Source: Fibrella aestuarina BUZ 2 (lineage in GTDB: Bacteria > Bacteroidota > Bacteroidia > Cytophagales > Spirosomataceae). Taken from it: DNA of 64,000 bases. Below the pieces are notes generated by a model, which did no database searches, was not told where the DNA came from, and worked only from the letters and a program-made list of their open reading frames with translations. Shown one piece after another: positions 36,541 through 45,149 of the stretch. A program made the translations under genes and the position numbers. The stretch covers positions 1,229,698-1,293,697 of the forward strand of contig NC_020054.1 in NCBI RefSeq assembly GCF_000331105.1, in the 5' to 3' direction. Numbering within the stretch: position 1 is the first letter of the stretch; each line of letters begins with the position of its first letter.

Positions 36541-37620
36541 ATGAAAACGATAGTCATTACCGGCGGGGCCGGATTTATTGGGTCGCATGTGGTGCGGCTA
36601 TTCGTTACCAAGTACCCAGAGTACCGCATCGTCAACCTCGATGCGCTGACCTACGCGGGTAACCTCGCCAACCTGCGCGACATCGAAAACGCGCCGAACT
36701 ATACGTTTGTGCGGGGCGACATTACCGATGCTTCGTTTCTGGAAGGCATGTTCACCGAACTGCAACCCGAGGGCGTCATTCACCTCGCCGCCGAGTCGCA
36801 CGTGGATCGCTCGATCACCGACCCGATGTCGTTCGTGATGACTAACGTGGTGGGTACAGTAAACCTGCTCAACGCTGCCAAAAACTGCTGGAAGGCTTCT
36901 GAATCGGCCGGGGGCGCGTCCGCCTTTGACGGGAAACGATTCTACCACGTCTCGACCGACGAGGTGTATGGCTCGCTGCATAACCCCGACGAATTTTTCC
37001 TAGAAACTACCCCCTACGATCCCCAATCGCCCTATTCGGCGTCGAAAGCGGCGTCGGACCACTTTGTGCGGGCCTACGGCAATACGTATAAGATGCCCGT
37101 GGTGCTGAGCAACTGCTCGAATAACTACGGCCCGAATCACTTTCCCGAGAAGCTGATTCCGCTGATGATCCACAACATTCAGCAGAATAAGCCACTGCCT
37201 GTATACGGCAAAGGTGAGAACGTGCGCGACTGGCTCTTCGTGGTCGATCACGCCCGCGCTATCGATACCATCTACCATACAGGTACGTTGGGTGAGACCT
37301 ACAACATCGGTGGTTTCAACGAGTGGAAGAACATTGATCTGGTGCATTTGCTGTGCAGCATCATGGACCGCAAGCTGGGCCGTGAGCCGGGTACGTCAGC
37401 GCAATTGATCACCTACGTGACCGACCGCGCCGGACATGACCTGCGCTACGCCATCGATGCTAGCAAGATCATGAACGAATTGGGCTGGAAACCCTCGCTC
37501 CAGTTTGAAGAAGGCCTCGAAAAAACCGTTGATTGGTTCCTGGCTAACCAGGACTGGCTCGACAACGTCACGTCGGGTGCTTATCAGGGCTATTACCAGG
37601 ACATGTACGCAAACCGGTAA
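36541..37620 (+). CDS. rfbB: dTDP-glucose 4,6-dehydratase
   Basis: 359 residues from ATG 36541; an upstream TTG frame is ignored. Converts dTDP-glucose to dTDP-4-keto-6-deoxyglucose. Evidence: GGAGFIGSHVV for NAD, STDEVYGSL with the catalytic Asp-Glu pair, SPYSASKAASDHFVRAY with the YxxxK motif, and SNCSNNYGPNHFPEKLIPL. rfbA, the enzyme making the substrate, follows 60 nt downstream, so they form one unit. rfbC and rfbD are not here, so the end product (L-rhamnose or another deoxysugar) is open. Confidence 0.96.
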   Translation: MKTIVITGGAGFIGSHVVRLFVTKYPEYRIVNLDALTYAGNLANLRDIENAPNYTFVRGDITDASFLEGMFTELQPEGVIHLAAESHVDRSITDPMSFVMTNVVGTVNLLNAAKNCWKASESAGGASAFDGKRFYHVSTDEVYGSLHNPDEFFLETTPYDPQSPYSASKAASDHFVRAYGNTYKMPVVLSNCSNNYGPNHFPEKLIPLMIHNIQQNKPLPVYGKGENVRDWLFVVDHARAIDTIYHTGTLGETYNIGGFNEWKNIDLVHLLCSIMDRKLGREPGTSAQLITYVTDRAGHDLRYAIDASKIMNELGWKPSLQFEEGLEKTVDWFLANQDWLDNVTSGAYQGYYQDMYANR

Positions 37621-37680
37621 AGAGAGAACGAGTGAAGGCACTGTTCACTCACTCATTGATTCATTCACTCGTCAAGAAAG

Positions 37681-38535
37681 ATGAAAGGAATTATCCTCGC
37701 GGGGGGCTCAGGCACCCGGCTCCACCCACTCACACTGGCCGTTTCAAAACAGTTGATGCCCATCTACGACAAGCCGATGATTTATTATCCGCTGTCGATT
37801 CTGATGCTGGCGGGCATCAAAGATATTCTCATCATCTCCACCCCGCACGACCTGCCTCATTTCGAGAAATTGCTCGGGGATGGCTCACGCATCGGGTGTT
37901 CGTTCAGCTACGCCGTGCAGCCCAGCCCCGACGGGCTGGCGCAGGCCTTCATTATTGGTGCCGATTTCATCGGTAACGATAAGGTAGCGCTGGTACTGGG
38001 CGACAATATCTTTTACGGTTCAGGATTGTCGAAGTTGCTGCAAGCCAACAACGACCCGGATGGCGGCGTGGTGTATGCCTATCAGGTGCACGACCCCGAG
38101 CGCTACGGCGTGGTTGAGTTCGACGAGGCGTTCAACGTACTGTCAATTGAAGAGAAACCGGAGCAGCCTAAATCAAACTACGCGGTGCCGGGCCTATACT
38201 TTTATGACAACGACGTAGTCGAGATTGCCCGCAACATCAAGCCGTCGCCACGCGGTGAACTAGAGATCACCGACATCAACCGGGTTTACCTGGAGCGTGG
38301 CAAGCTGAAAGTAGGTGTACTGGACCGGGGAACTGCCTGGCTCGATACGGGTACGTTCATGTCGCTGATGCAGGCCGGGCAATTTGTGCAGGTCATCGAA
38401 GAGCGGCAGGGCTTGAAAATCGGCTGTATCGAAGAGATCGCCTACCGGATGAAGTTTATCAACAAAGAACAACTGGTCGAGATTGCTAAGCCACTGGTTA
38501 AGAGCGGCTATGGCCAGTATCTGCTATCGATATAG
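37681..38535 (+). CDS. rfbA: Glucose-1-phosphate thymidylyltransferase
   Basis: 284 residues. Makes dTDP-glucose from glucose-1-phosphate and dTTP. The nucleotide-binding [11 protein letters not shown] and [17 protein letters not shown] blocks and the metal-binding [11 protein letters not shown] are intact, and the C-terminal RmlA landmarks ([18 protein letters not shown]) are present. The 60-nt gap after rfbB contains short CACTC repeats able to form a weak hairpin (37629-37672). It ends at a clear terminator. Confidence 0.97.
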   Translation: MKGIILAGGSGTRLHPLTLAVSKQLMPIYDKPMIYYPLSILMLAGIKDILIISTPHDLPHFEKLLGDGSRIGCSFSYAVQPSPDGLAQAFIIGADFIGNDKVALVLGDNIFYGSGLSKLLQANNDPDGGVVYAYQVHDPERYGVVEFDEAFNVLSIEEKPEQPKSNYAVPGLYFYDNDVVEIARNIKPSPRGELEITDINRVYLERGKLKVGVLDRGTAWLDTGTFMSLMQAGQFVQVIEERQGLKIGCIEEIAYRMKFINKEQLVEIAKPLVKSGYGQYLLSI

Positions 38536-38557
38536 GAGGCTGAACTTCCAGATGGGC

Positions 38558-38594
38558 ATAAAAAAAGCCGGGGCAGAGCTCCGGCTTTTTTTTA
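38558..38594. terminator. Bidirectional terminator after rfbA
   Basis: The stem AAAAAAGCCGG/CCGGCTTTTTT (38561-38571 with 38581-38591) is followed by a T run on both strands. Confidence 0.85.
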
Positions 38595-38902
38595 CCTAAC
38601 CTATGAGATGAGAAAACTTATACAATTAGAAAATAATGTTGGTATGGACGCGGTCGGAAAGATAACTGCCGCTTGATGTACACAAAGGTAGGTGGGTTGG
38701 CTACGGCCTGTAAGCGCATTATTACCCTTTTTTTTGCAATTGAAAACAACAAGCAAAAACCCGTATTCGAATGCGTAGTTCTACGTAACCGGGTGGTTCA
38801 TCCGCAATAAAACTGCCGCTAGCTCAATACGAAATCTGGACACGTGGATAGCTGAATGCGTTTTGGTAGCTTGCTTACGGAATCTCAAAACAACCAGACT
38901 CA
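38595..38902. other. Non-coding spacer before the unknown two-gene module
   Basis: No gene is seen. A minus-strand TACCTTTG (38683-38690) matches the -7 consensus and points at the terminator at 38558-38594, so a short antisense-direction RNA of about 115 nt is possible but unsupported by a -33 element. No convincing -7 element is seen for the plus-strand module. Confidence 0.35.
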
Positions 38903-39301
38903 ATGCCCAAACGTGACAAATTTCACGGCGATGTAGGTCAGTTTCTAACTGGCAAAGACGCTGTAGACCGTACTATCCGCTACAAGAAACACAAAGAAGT
39001 CGACCAGAAATGTGCCCCTGATACCTATATCCGTGGGGAGTTTTTTGGCATCAACCGGATCAACAGCCTACTGGGCCGCAAGGACTGCGTGGGGATCCGC
39101 ATTTACTACGGTAAGCGGTATGAAGACAAAGATGAGAACCCCGTCGACGAAGGGAGGGGCGAACTGAAGTCCCGCCTCGTCATTGTTGGGGTTCGCGCTG
39201 ATGGTACGGATATTTTCGATGACAAAACCGGCTTAAAAGGCGACGGCGATGGTGATGCACTGGGCGACGGTTATACATGTCCACGGCATTGTGCCCCTTA
39301 A
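38903..39301 (+). CDS. Unrecognised soluble protein with C-terminal Cys pair (module gene 1)
   Basis: 132 residues, no signal peptide and no membrane span. The N-terminal third is very polar. The middle has a beta-type pattern (CVGIRIYYGKRY, then SRLVIVGVRADGTDIFD). A Gly/Asp-rich stretch (KGDGDGDALGDG) and the closing TCPRHCAP follow. I recall unnamed Bacteroidota proteins with the same plan (IRIYYG, VGV-x-x-x-G-x-D, final C-P-x-x-C) but know no function. It ends 6 nt before the start of a membrane-protein gene, so the two are cotranscribed and probably act together. Confidence 0.75.
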   Translation: MPKRDKFHGDVGQFLTGKDAVDRTIRYKKHKEVDQKCAPDTYIRGEFFGINRINSLLGRKDCVGIRIYYGKRYEDKDENPVDEGRGELKSRLVIVGVRADGTDIFDDKTGLKGDGDGDALGDGYTCPRHCAP

Positions 39302-39307
39302 GCCGGT

Positions 39308-39994
39308 ATGGTTGAACGTTTCGTTGAGTTTTTTCAACACTATCCGCTAGATGTAATAAGCCACCTTTTTTTGTTCTCGCCTGTATGTGTTTTTATATAC
39401 AGGCGAGCTTTTTTTGACAAGGCACTGCTTTGCGTTTGCCTCTATTTTCTAGTGCATTTTCTTGAGGAAACTGTATTGCTATATTATGTTTTACATAAGC
39501 AAAGCACGATTAGTATTCAGAAAGGGCTAATTGCAATTGACACGTTGGTCATTGCCGAATTATACTATCTTGCTCTCAAAGAAAATGAAATATCGCGTCA
39601 GATTGGATTAGCCTTGTCGCTAGTTACTTTATTCGTGACGATTGTTACCTACGTTTATAGTCAATATAGTTTTATAGGCGCTTCTCTTTTTCGTTTGCTA
39701 TTGATTCTTTTCGCGATTGTGTATTTTAATAAAATATTAGCGGAAAATCGGATTTTAAAAATTATCCATCATCCTATGTTCTGGATAAGCTCCGCTTTTC
39801 TGGTCTTTGGCATGGGTACGTTTATGACATCGTTATTTATTGATTACCTATTAGATCCCGCTATTACGTCCGACAAAACGTTTGACTTATTTTGGAATAT
39901 GGGGCAACTGTTAAGTGTTTTTCAATGTGTTCTGGTCTCAATTGGCTTCTGGGTCAGTAAGTTTGACCGGGGGAATTACATTCAACCACTTTAA
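39308..39994 (+). CDS. Unrecognised multi-span membrane protein (module gene 2)
   Basis: 228 residues with about seven hydrophobic segments and no soluble output domain. The layout, with HPMFWISSAFLVFGMGTFM near the fifth or sixth span, resembles the 7TM sensor halves found before some Bacteroidota histidine kinases, but no kinase follows. The coding sequence is clearly richer in A+T and uses different codons (TTT, TTA, ATT) from its neighbours, a sign of transfer or accessory origin. It starts 6 nt after gene 1. The function is unknown; a membrane anchor or sensor for the Cys-pair protein is a guess. Confidence 0.75.
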   Translation: MVERFVEFFQHYPLDVISHLFLFSPVCVFIYRRAFFDKALLCVCLYFLVHFLEETVLLYYVLHKQSTISIQKGLIAIDTLVIAELYYLALKENEISRQIGLALSLVTLFVTIVTYVYSQYSFIGASLFRLLLILFAIVYFNKILAENRILKIIHHPMFWISSAFLVFGMGTFMTSLFIDYLLDPAITSDKTFDLFWNMGQLLSVFQCVLVSIGFWVSKFDRGNYIQPL

Positions 39995-40046
39995 CATCGG
40001 CTAGGTACGTTCTGCTGATTAATCCAAAACGTACCGGCCCCTGCAA

Positions 40047-41084
40047 TTAGAGCAGGCCCAATTCCTGCCGCACCAACTTTGCGCCCGCCACCATATTGGT
40101 TAGTTTTTGCTTGGTAGCCCAACGGGCGGTTTGGCTCATGCCACAATCAGGGGCGATGGCTAGCTTTTCGGCGGCTACGTAAGGGAGGCACTTATGAATA
40201 CGCTCGGCGACATCCTGCGGGGTCTCGATGTAATAGCTTTTTACGTCGATAACACCGACGGCTACATCGAATTTTTCGGCAAATCGCGCCAATAATTGTA
40301 CTTCCGAAAAATTCAGAATCGTCATTTCAGTATGCAATTCGTCAACGGTCATATCCAGGAAGTCAGGGAGCATGGGTGCGATGGTTTTTTTGCCCACGGA
40401 CCGCCCTTTGTAATTGCCAAAACAGAGGTGCATAGATAGGCGTGTTTTACCCACCCCCGGCGCTACCGTCCGGTTGAAAATATCGACAAAGCGTTTGGTG
40501 TCTTCGCGGTAGGCATAGCAACTCATCGAGGGCTCGTCGACGCAGATTTCATCGACGCCCAGCGCAATCAGATCGTCAATTTCTTTGCGTACGATGGGCA
40601 GTAGTGCTTCGGTAATTTCCCAACGGTCTTTGTATCGTTCGTCGGGCAGCAACCGACCGCTCAGCGTGTAGGGTCCCGGAATCGACATCTTCAGACGCTG
40701 CCCGGCGGGGGCGAGCCGTTTGAGCCGACGGTACTCGTCTACGACGCCAAGGCCACGTGGCGCCGTTAGTGGTTCGGTGATGGTGTGCTTGCCGCGCTGA
40801 TCGTGAGCAGGTGGGCCAAACCGGCGCAACTCTTCGTCGTTATTCTGGATGCCCTTGATGTAGCCGTAGAACGACAGATTGAAGTCGAAGCGGGTTTGTT
40901 CTCCGTCGGTGATAACGTCGAGCCCGGCCGTGGTTTGATCGTGAATGGCCGTGATGACGGCGTCTTCGATGAGTTCGTTGATATCGGCGGGGCCAAACGC
41001 GTTGAGGTTCTGCGAAGCATGCTCAAGCCAGCCCGGAAACGGCAGCGAGCCAACGACAGTGGTTTTGATGGGTACGGGTTGCAT
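40047..41084 (-). CDS. Cobalamin-independent methionine synthase-like protein (MetE C-terminal domain only)
   Basis: 345 residues from the ATG at 41084; a GTG four codons upstream is the alternative. It corresponds to the C-terminal catalytic barrel of MetE without the N-terminal half. Expected zinc ligands are visible: His and Cys in LSMHLCFGNYKG, a Glu in NFSEVQLLARF, and Cys in IAPDCGMSQTARW. DVITDGEQTRFDF and VDEPSMSCYA are also family landmarks. Such short core-MetE proteins may use a methyl donor other than folate. Its acceptor is not known from sequence. Confidence 0.88.
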   Translation of the reverse strand: MQPVPIKTTVVGSLPFPGWLEHASQNLNAFGPADINELIEDAVITAIHDQTTAGLDVITDGEQTRFDFNLSFYGYIKGIQNNDEELRRFGPPAHDQRGKHTITEPLTAPRGLGVVDEYRRLKRLAPAGQRLKMSIPGPYTLSGRLLPDERYKDRWEITEALLPIVRKEIDDLIALGVDEICVDEPSMSCYAYREDTKRFVDIFNRTVAPGVGKTRLSMHLCFGNYKGRSVGKKTIAPMLPDFLDMTVDELHTEMTILNFSEVQLLARFAEKFDVAVGVIDVKSYYIETPQDVAERIHKCLPYVAAEKLAIAPDCGMSQTARWATKQKLTNMVAGAKLVRQELGLL

Positions 41085-41180
41085 GGTGTGTTGCACTGAC
41101 TTTCAATGCTTTATCCGATTGGGTGCCTTGTTCACAAGCAGAAAAAACAGGGAGCGGCAGGTTTTACCCATTTTTGCAGC

Positions 41181-41756
41181 ATGAACACTGTTGTTGCCCG
41201 CCCCGTGAGTTACTCACGCACGACACTCACTGAATTGATGATTCCGGCCTACGCCAACTTTGGCGGTAAGATCCACGGTGGTACGCTGCTGTCGCTGATG
41301 GACAAAGTAGCCTACGCCTGCGCGGCCAAACATGCTGGTGAATACTGCGTCACGGTATCGGTCGACGGGGTCAATTTTCGGCAGCCGGTCGACGTGGGGG
41401 AACTGGTCTCGCTGATGGCCTCGGTCAATTACGTGGGGCGCACGTCGCTGGTTATCGGGATTAAAGTCATTGCCGAGAATGTCAAGACGGGGGTGGTAAA
41501 GCACACGAATACGTCGTATTTCACGATGGTGGCGAAAGATGAAACCGGCAAGCCAACCGAAGTGCCGCCGCTGCTACTAGAAACGCCCGACGATGTGCGC
41601 CGGTTTTTAGAAGCGATGAAACGCAAAGAACTGCGGGCCACTTACAGCGAGCATTTCGACAATGCCCGTACCCGTATGTTGCTGGCCGAAAACCTAAGCC
41701 AGTTGACGACTGAGCGGTGCACGTTGAGCGAAGCACTGGCCAACGAGTTAAGCTAG
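41181..41756 (+). CDS. Hotdog-fold acyl-CoA thioesterase
   Basis: 191 residues from ATG 41181. The acyl-CoA thioesterase signature is seen in MIPAYANFGGKIHGGTLLSL and MDKVAYACAAKHAG, followed by VSVDGVNFRQPVDVGELVSL (the YciA/BACH type). It hydrolyses acyl-CoA to acid and CoA in the cytoplasm; chain length is unknown. The C-terminal 50 residues are an extra helical tail. A CATTTTTG element (41169-41176) sits four bases before the ATG, suggesting an almost leaderless mRNA. Confidence 0.9.
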   Translation: MNTVVARPVSYSRTTLTELMIPAYANFGGKIHGGTLLSLMDKVAYACAAKHAGEYCVTVSVDGVNFRQPVDVGELVSLMASVNYVGRTSLVIGIKVIAENVKTGVVKHTNTSYFTMVAKDETGKPTEVPPLLLETPDDVRRFLEAMKRKELRATYSEHFDNARTRMLLAENLSQLTTERCTLSEALANELS

Positions 41757-41958
41757 TTTACCTGTCCAGACTACTTTATCCGACATCGGGTTAACTACCT
41801 GGGCTGGGTACGTTGCCTGCTTCAGGTACGTTACCTGATCCCGTTCCGGCTGCGCCGTGAAGCGGGAAAACTGAACAATACGGGTCAAATAATGACTTTT
41901 GATGAAAAGGGGGCCGTAACGCTCACCGCTTCTCCAAGTCATTCGTCATTGTATAGAC

Positions 41959-42198
41959 ATGTGGTACTTTATTCTGAAACAGGACGACCTGAAACCGGAA
42001 CCTTATCGGGCTTTACAAAAACAGGCCACGCTCACGGAGGTAGAGCCTTTCAACGAACCCCATTACAATCTCTGCCTGTTTACGGTAGATGACTACGCCG
42101 CTTTTGTGGACGCGCTCGATCTGATGGGGCTGCGCTATGATGTAGTAAGGCAGCGCCCTACCCGCGAACAGCTGCTGGAACGGCTTCGAAGTGAGTGA
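41959..42198 (+). CDS. Short conserved-looking protein of unknown function
   Basis: 79 residues, acidic, without signal or membrane span: MWYFILKQDD at the start, a patterned beta/alpha arrangement (YNLCLFTVDDYAAFVDAL) and a helical Arg/Glu-rich end. Codon use matches the host genes, which supports a real gene. I recognise no family. Two copies of GGTACGTT 18 bp apart lie in the upstream spacer (41807, 41825). Confidence 0.55.
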   Translation: MWYFILKQDDLKPEPYRALQKQATLTEVEPFNEPHYNLCLFTVDDYAAFVDALDLMGLRYDVVRQRPTREQLLERLRSE

Positions 42199-42227
42199 AC
42201 GGCCGCGGCGGTGAGCAGTTGGCTGGA

Positions 42228-43583
42228 TTAATCGGCCAATCGGAAAAAGCGGGAGGTGAGCAGCATCGCCGCTACGCTAAGACCAACCAGCAAGCCCACC
42301 CAGACGCCGAGCACGTCGTAGCCAAGCGTAAACCCCAGCACATAGCTGGTGGGCAAGGCAACGAGCCAATACGAAAAAAGCGTGATCACTGTGGGTACGT
42401 TCACGTCGGAGAGGCCGCGTAACATGCCGACACCGACAACCTGAAAACCATCGGCTAGTTGAAAGAAGCCCGCCATGAAGACCAGCATGGCGGCCATACG
42501 GGTTACGTCGGGGGCGTCGGTCAGGTAAATGCTAACCAACGTTTCGTTGAACAGCATGAAGATGAGCGCCGTAGTACCCATCAATAATCCGGTAAGGATA
42601 AACGCCGCCAGCCCCGCCTGCCGGATACCATCCCGATCGCCGCGGCCATAGGCATTGCCCACGCGAATGGCAACGGCCGACGAGATACCCATCGACATCA
42701 TGTAGGTACTCGACACCAGGTTGATGGCAATCTGATGCGCCGCCAGTTGGTTGGTGCCCAGCCAGCCCACGAGGATAATGGCAACGCTGAACAGGGCAAT
42801 TTTGAAGAAGAACGTAAGCCCGCTGGGTAACCCCAGGCGAATAATCTGACGCATACTGGCCAGAATCGGTTGCTGGTTGAACGCCAGCTCAAAGTAGGGC
42901 CGAAACTGCCGTGACCGGTGGATGTACAGCAGCATCGCCACGGCCATGAACACCCGTGACAGCAGCGTGGCCATCGCCGAGCCCTGTACACCCATCGTCG
43001 GAAAAGGGCCGATTCCCAGAATGAGCAGGTAATTGAACAACGCGTTTACGACCAGCGCGGCCACCGTGATGACCATGGCGATGCGGGGGTAGCTCAGGCC
43101 GTCAGACAATTGCCGGGCGGCGATGAAGACGAATAGCGGTAGGTTAGAGGCGCTCATAATGAGCATAAACGGGCGAGCCAGAGCGTTTACGGCGGTTGTT
43201 TGGCCAAACCACTCGATGCCGAGCGCCGCTATGGCTACCACCCCCCCAAACACAATGCCCAGCAGCAGGGCCACCCGGAGCCCGGCCCGGTACTGTCGGT
43301 TAATGTCAGCGGCATCGGCGCGACCATGGGCCTGGGAGACCAGCGCACTCACCACCGATAGGGCCCCAATACCGATACTCGACAACAGCAGCGAGAGTGA
43401 GGCCGACAAACCCGCCGCGCCCAGCGGCACGGGCCCCAGCAACCGGCCGATGAACAGGTTGTCGGTGACGCTCATCAACATATTGCTCAGTTGAGCAATG
43501 ATGATGGGGATGCTTAACCGAAGCGTGTCGATCAGGTCAGTACGGAGTGACGGCGGCCTCAAAAGTGGGCTTTCGGTTTGCAT
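42228..43583 (-). CDS. MATE family efflux transporter (copy A)
   Basis: 451 residues with twelve hydrophobic spans, starting at ATG 43583; a TTG seven codons upstream is the alternative. MATE proteins export cationic drugs and metabolites using Na+ or H+ gradients. Landmarks: PIIIAQLSNMLMSVTDNLFI in span 1, SQAHGRADAADINRQYRAGL, and the second-half repeat IRLGLPSGLTFFFKIALFS. It is closely similar along its whole length to the next gene upstream, and the two are a tandem duplication. The substrate is unknown. Confidence 0.93.
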   Translation of the reverse strand: MQTESPLLRPPSLRTDLIDTLRLSIPIIIAQLSNMLMSVTDNLFIGRLLGPVPLGAAGLSASLSLLLSSIGIGALSVVSALVSQAHGRADAADINRQYRAGLRVALLLGIVFGGVVAIAALGIEWFGQTTAVNALARPFMLIMSASNLPLFVFIAARQLSDGLSYPRIAMVITVAALVVNALFNYLLILGIGPFPTMGVQGSAMATLLSRVFMAVAMLLYIHRSRQFRPYFELAFNQQPILASMRQIIRLGLPSGLTFFFKIALFSVAIILVGWLGTNQLAAHQIAINLVSSTYMMSMGISSAVAIRVGNAYGRGDRDGIRQAGLAAFILTGLLMGTTALIFMLFNETLVSIYLTDAPDVTRMAAMLVFMAGFFQLADGFQVVGVGMLRGLSDVNVPTVITLFSYWLVALPTSYVLGFTLGYDVLGVWVGLLVGLSVAAMLLTSRFFRLAD

Positions 43584-43654
43584 GGCAGGTCTACTCAAAG
43601 ACAATTAGTTGAGTATTTTTTTGTAAAAGTACTAAAGGAATGGTTACAGACCTG

Positions 43655-45013
43655 TTAGTTGACCGCCGCGGGCGCCAGCCGAAAGAACCGGACGGTGAGC
43701 AATACGGCGGCTACAGTGAGGCCCACCAGTAGCCCCGCCCATACGCCCTGAGCATCGTAGCCGAGCGTAAACCCCAGCACGTAACTGGTGGGCAAAGCCA
43801 CAAGCCAGTACGAAAAAAGCGTGATCAAGGTGGGTACGTTCACGTCGGAGAGACCGCGTAATACGCCAATACCCACGACCTGAAGGCCGTCGGAAAGCTG
43901 AAAAACGGCGGCCATCAGCACCAGCGATGCTGCAATCTGCGCCACGCCTGCCGTAGGCTGCCCCGGCGCATCGCTGAGGTACAGACTGACGAGCGTATCG
44001 TTGAAAAACCAGAAAACCAGCCCCGAGGCGCCCATGAGCACTGCCGACAGGGCAAAGGCCGCCAACCCCGCCCGACGAATGCCCGGCTGATCGCCGCGCC
44101 CCAATGCACTGCCCACGCGAATGGCACCGGCCGACGAGATGCCCGTCGCCATCATGTAGGTGCTCGACGCCATGCTGATGGCGATCTGATGCGCCGCCAG
44201 CCGGTCGGCACCCAGCCAGCCCACGATGATCATCGCCACGCTGAACAGGGCGATCTCGAAGAAAAAGGTTAGGCCACTGGGAAGCCCAAGGCGCAGTATC
44301 TGGCGAACCGAATCGGTCACGGGTCGACTCACAACGGCTGGGCTGAAATAGGGCCGAAACTGCCGCGACCGGTGAATGTAAAGCAACATCGCCCCGGCCA
44401 TAAATACCCGCGACAGCAGCGTGGCCGTGGCCGAACCTTGCACGCCCATGGCAGGCAACGGGCCAACGCCCAGAATCAGCACATAGTTGAGCAGGGCGTT
44501 GAGGCCCAGCGCCACGACCGTAATGGTCATGGCCACGCGCGGATACCGCAGACCGTCGCAAAGCTGCCGGGCGGCAATGAAGACAAACAGGGGGAGCGTC
44601 GAGGCGCTGATGATGAGCATGAACGGTTGCGCCAGTGCATTGACTTCAGCCGTTTGGCCAAACCACTCGATCCGCCAGGCAGCCAGCGCGACCAGCAGGC
44701 CCAACCCGAGGCTCAGCAAGACCGCCACCTGCAACCCCGCCCGGTAGTGCCGGTTCACCTCGGCGGCGTCGGCCCGGCCGTTGGCCTGCGAGATGAGCGC
44801 GCCAATGACGGTCAGGCCGCCGATGCCAACACTCGATAGCAGGAATGATAGCGACATCGATAACCCAGCGGCACCCAGTGGCACCGCGCCCAGCAATCGG
44901 CCCACAAACAGGTTGTCGGTCAGGCCCATCAGCGTGGTGCTGAGTTGCGCAATGATGATCGGTATGCTTAAGCGAAGGGTATCAGACAGGTCGGCACGTA
45001 ACGGGGAAGGCAT
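43655..45013 (-). CDS. MATE family efflux transporter (copy B)
   Basis: 452 residues, same architecture as copy A and collinear with it: LRADLSDTLRLSIPIIIAQL against LRTDLIDTLRLSIPIIIAQL at the start, and the same VNVPTLITLFSYWLVALPTS near the end. A small insertion (DAPGQPTAGVAQIAAS) marks it from copy A. The 71-nt gap and same strand suggest cotranscription, copy B first. Divergence at the protein level without decay suggests both are functional. Confidence 0.93.
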   Translation of the reverse strand: MPSPLRADLSDTLRLSIPIIIAQLSTTLMGLTDNLFVGRLLGAVPLGAAGLSMSLSFLLSSVGIGGLTVIGALISQANGRADAAEVNRHYRAGLQVAVLLSLGLGLLVALAAWRIEWFGQTAEVNALAQPFMLIISASTLPLFVFIAARQLCDGLRYPRVAMTITVVALGLNALLNYVLILGVGPLPAMGVQGSATATLLSRVFMAGAMLLYIHRSRQFRPYFSPAVVSRPVTDSVRQILRLGLPSGLTFFFEIALFSVAMIIVGWLGADRLAAHQIAISMASSTYMMATGISSAGAIRVGSALGRGDQPGIRRAGLAAFALSAVLMGASGLVFWFFNDTLVSLYLSDAPGQPTAGVAQIAASLVLMAAVFQLSDGLQVVGIGVLRGLSDVNVPTLITLFSYWLVALPTSYVLGFTLGYDAQGVWAGLLVGLTVAAVLLTVRFFRLAPAAVN

Positions 45014-45149
45014 GACAGATGGGGGTAATGACTACTTAAACAATGACCCTTCACGAACAATCGTTCATCCGGCCGAAAAGCCCTTGCCGATCGACTAACC
45101 CTTTCGGCAGATTCGTGGTTATCAGGAAAATTAAACCACCCGTCTGTGT

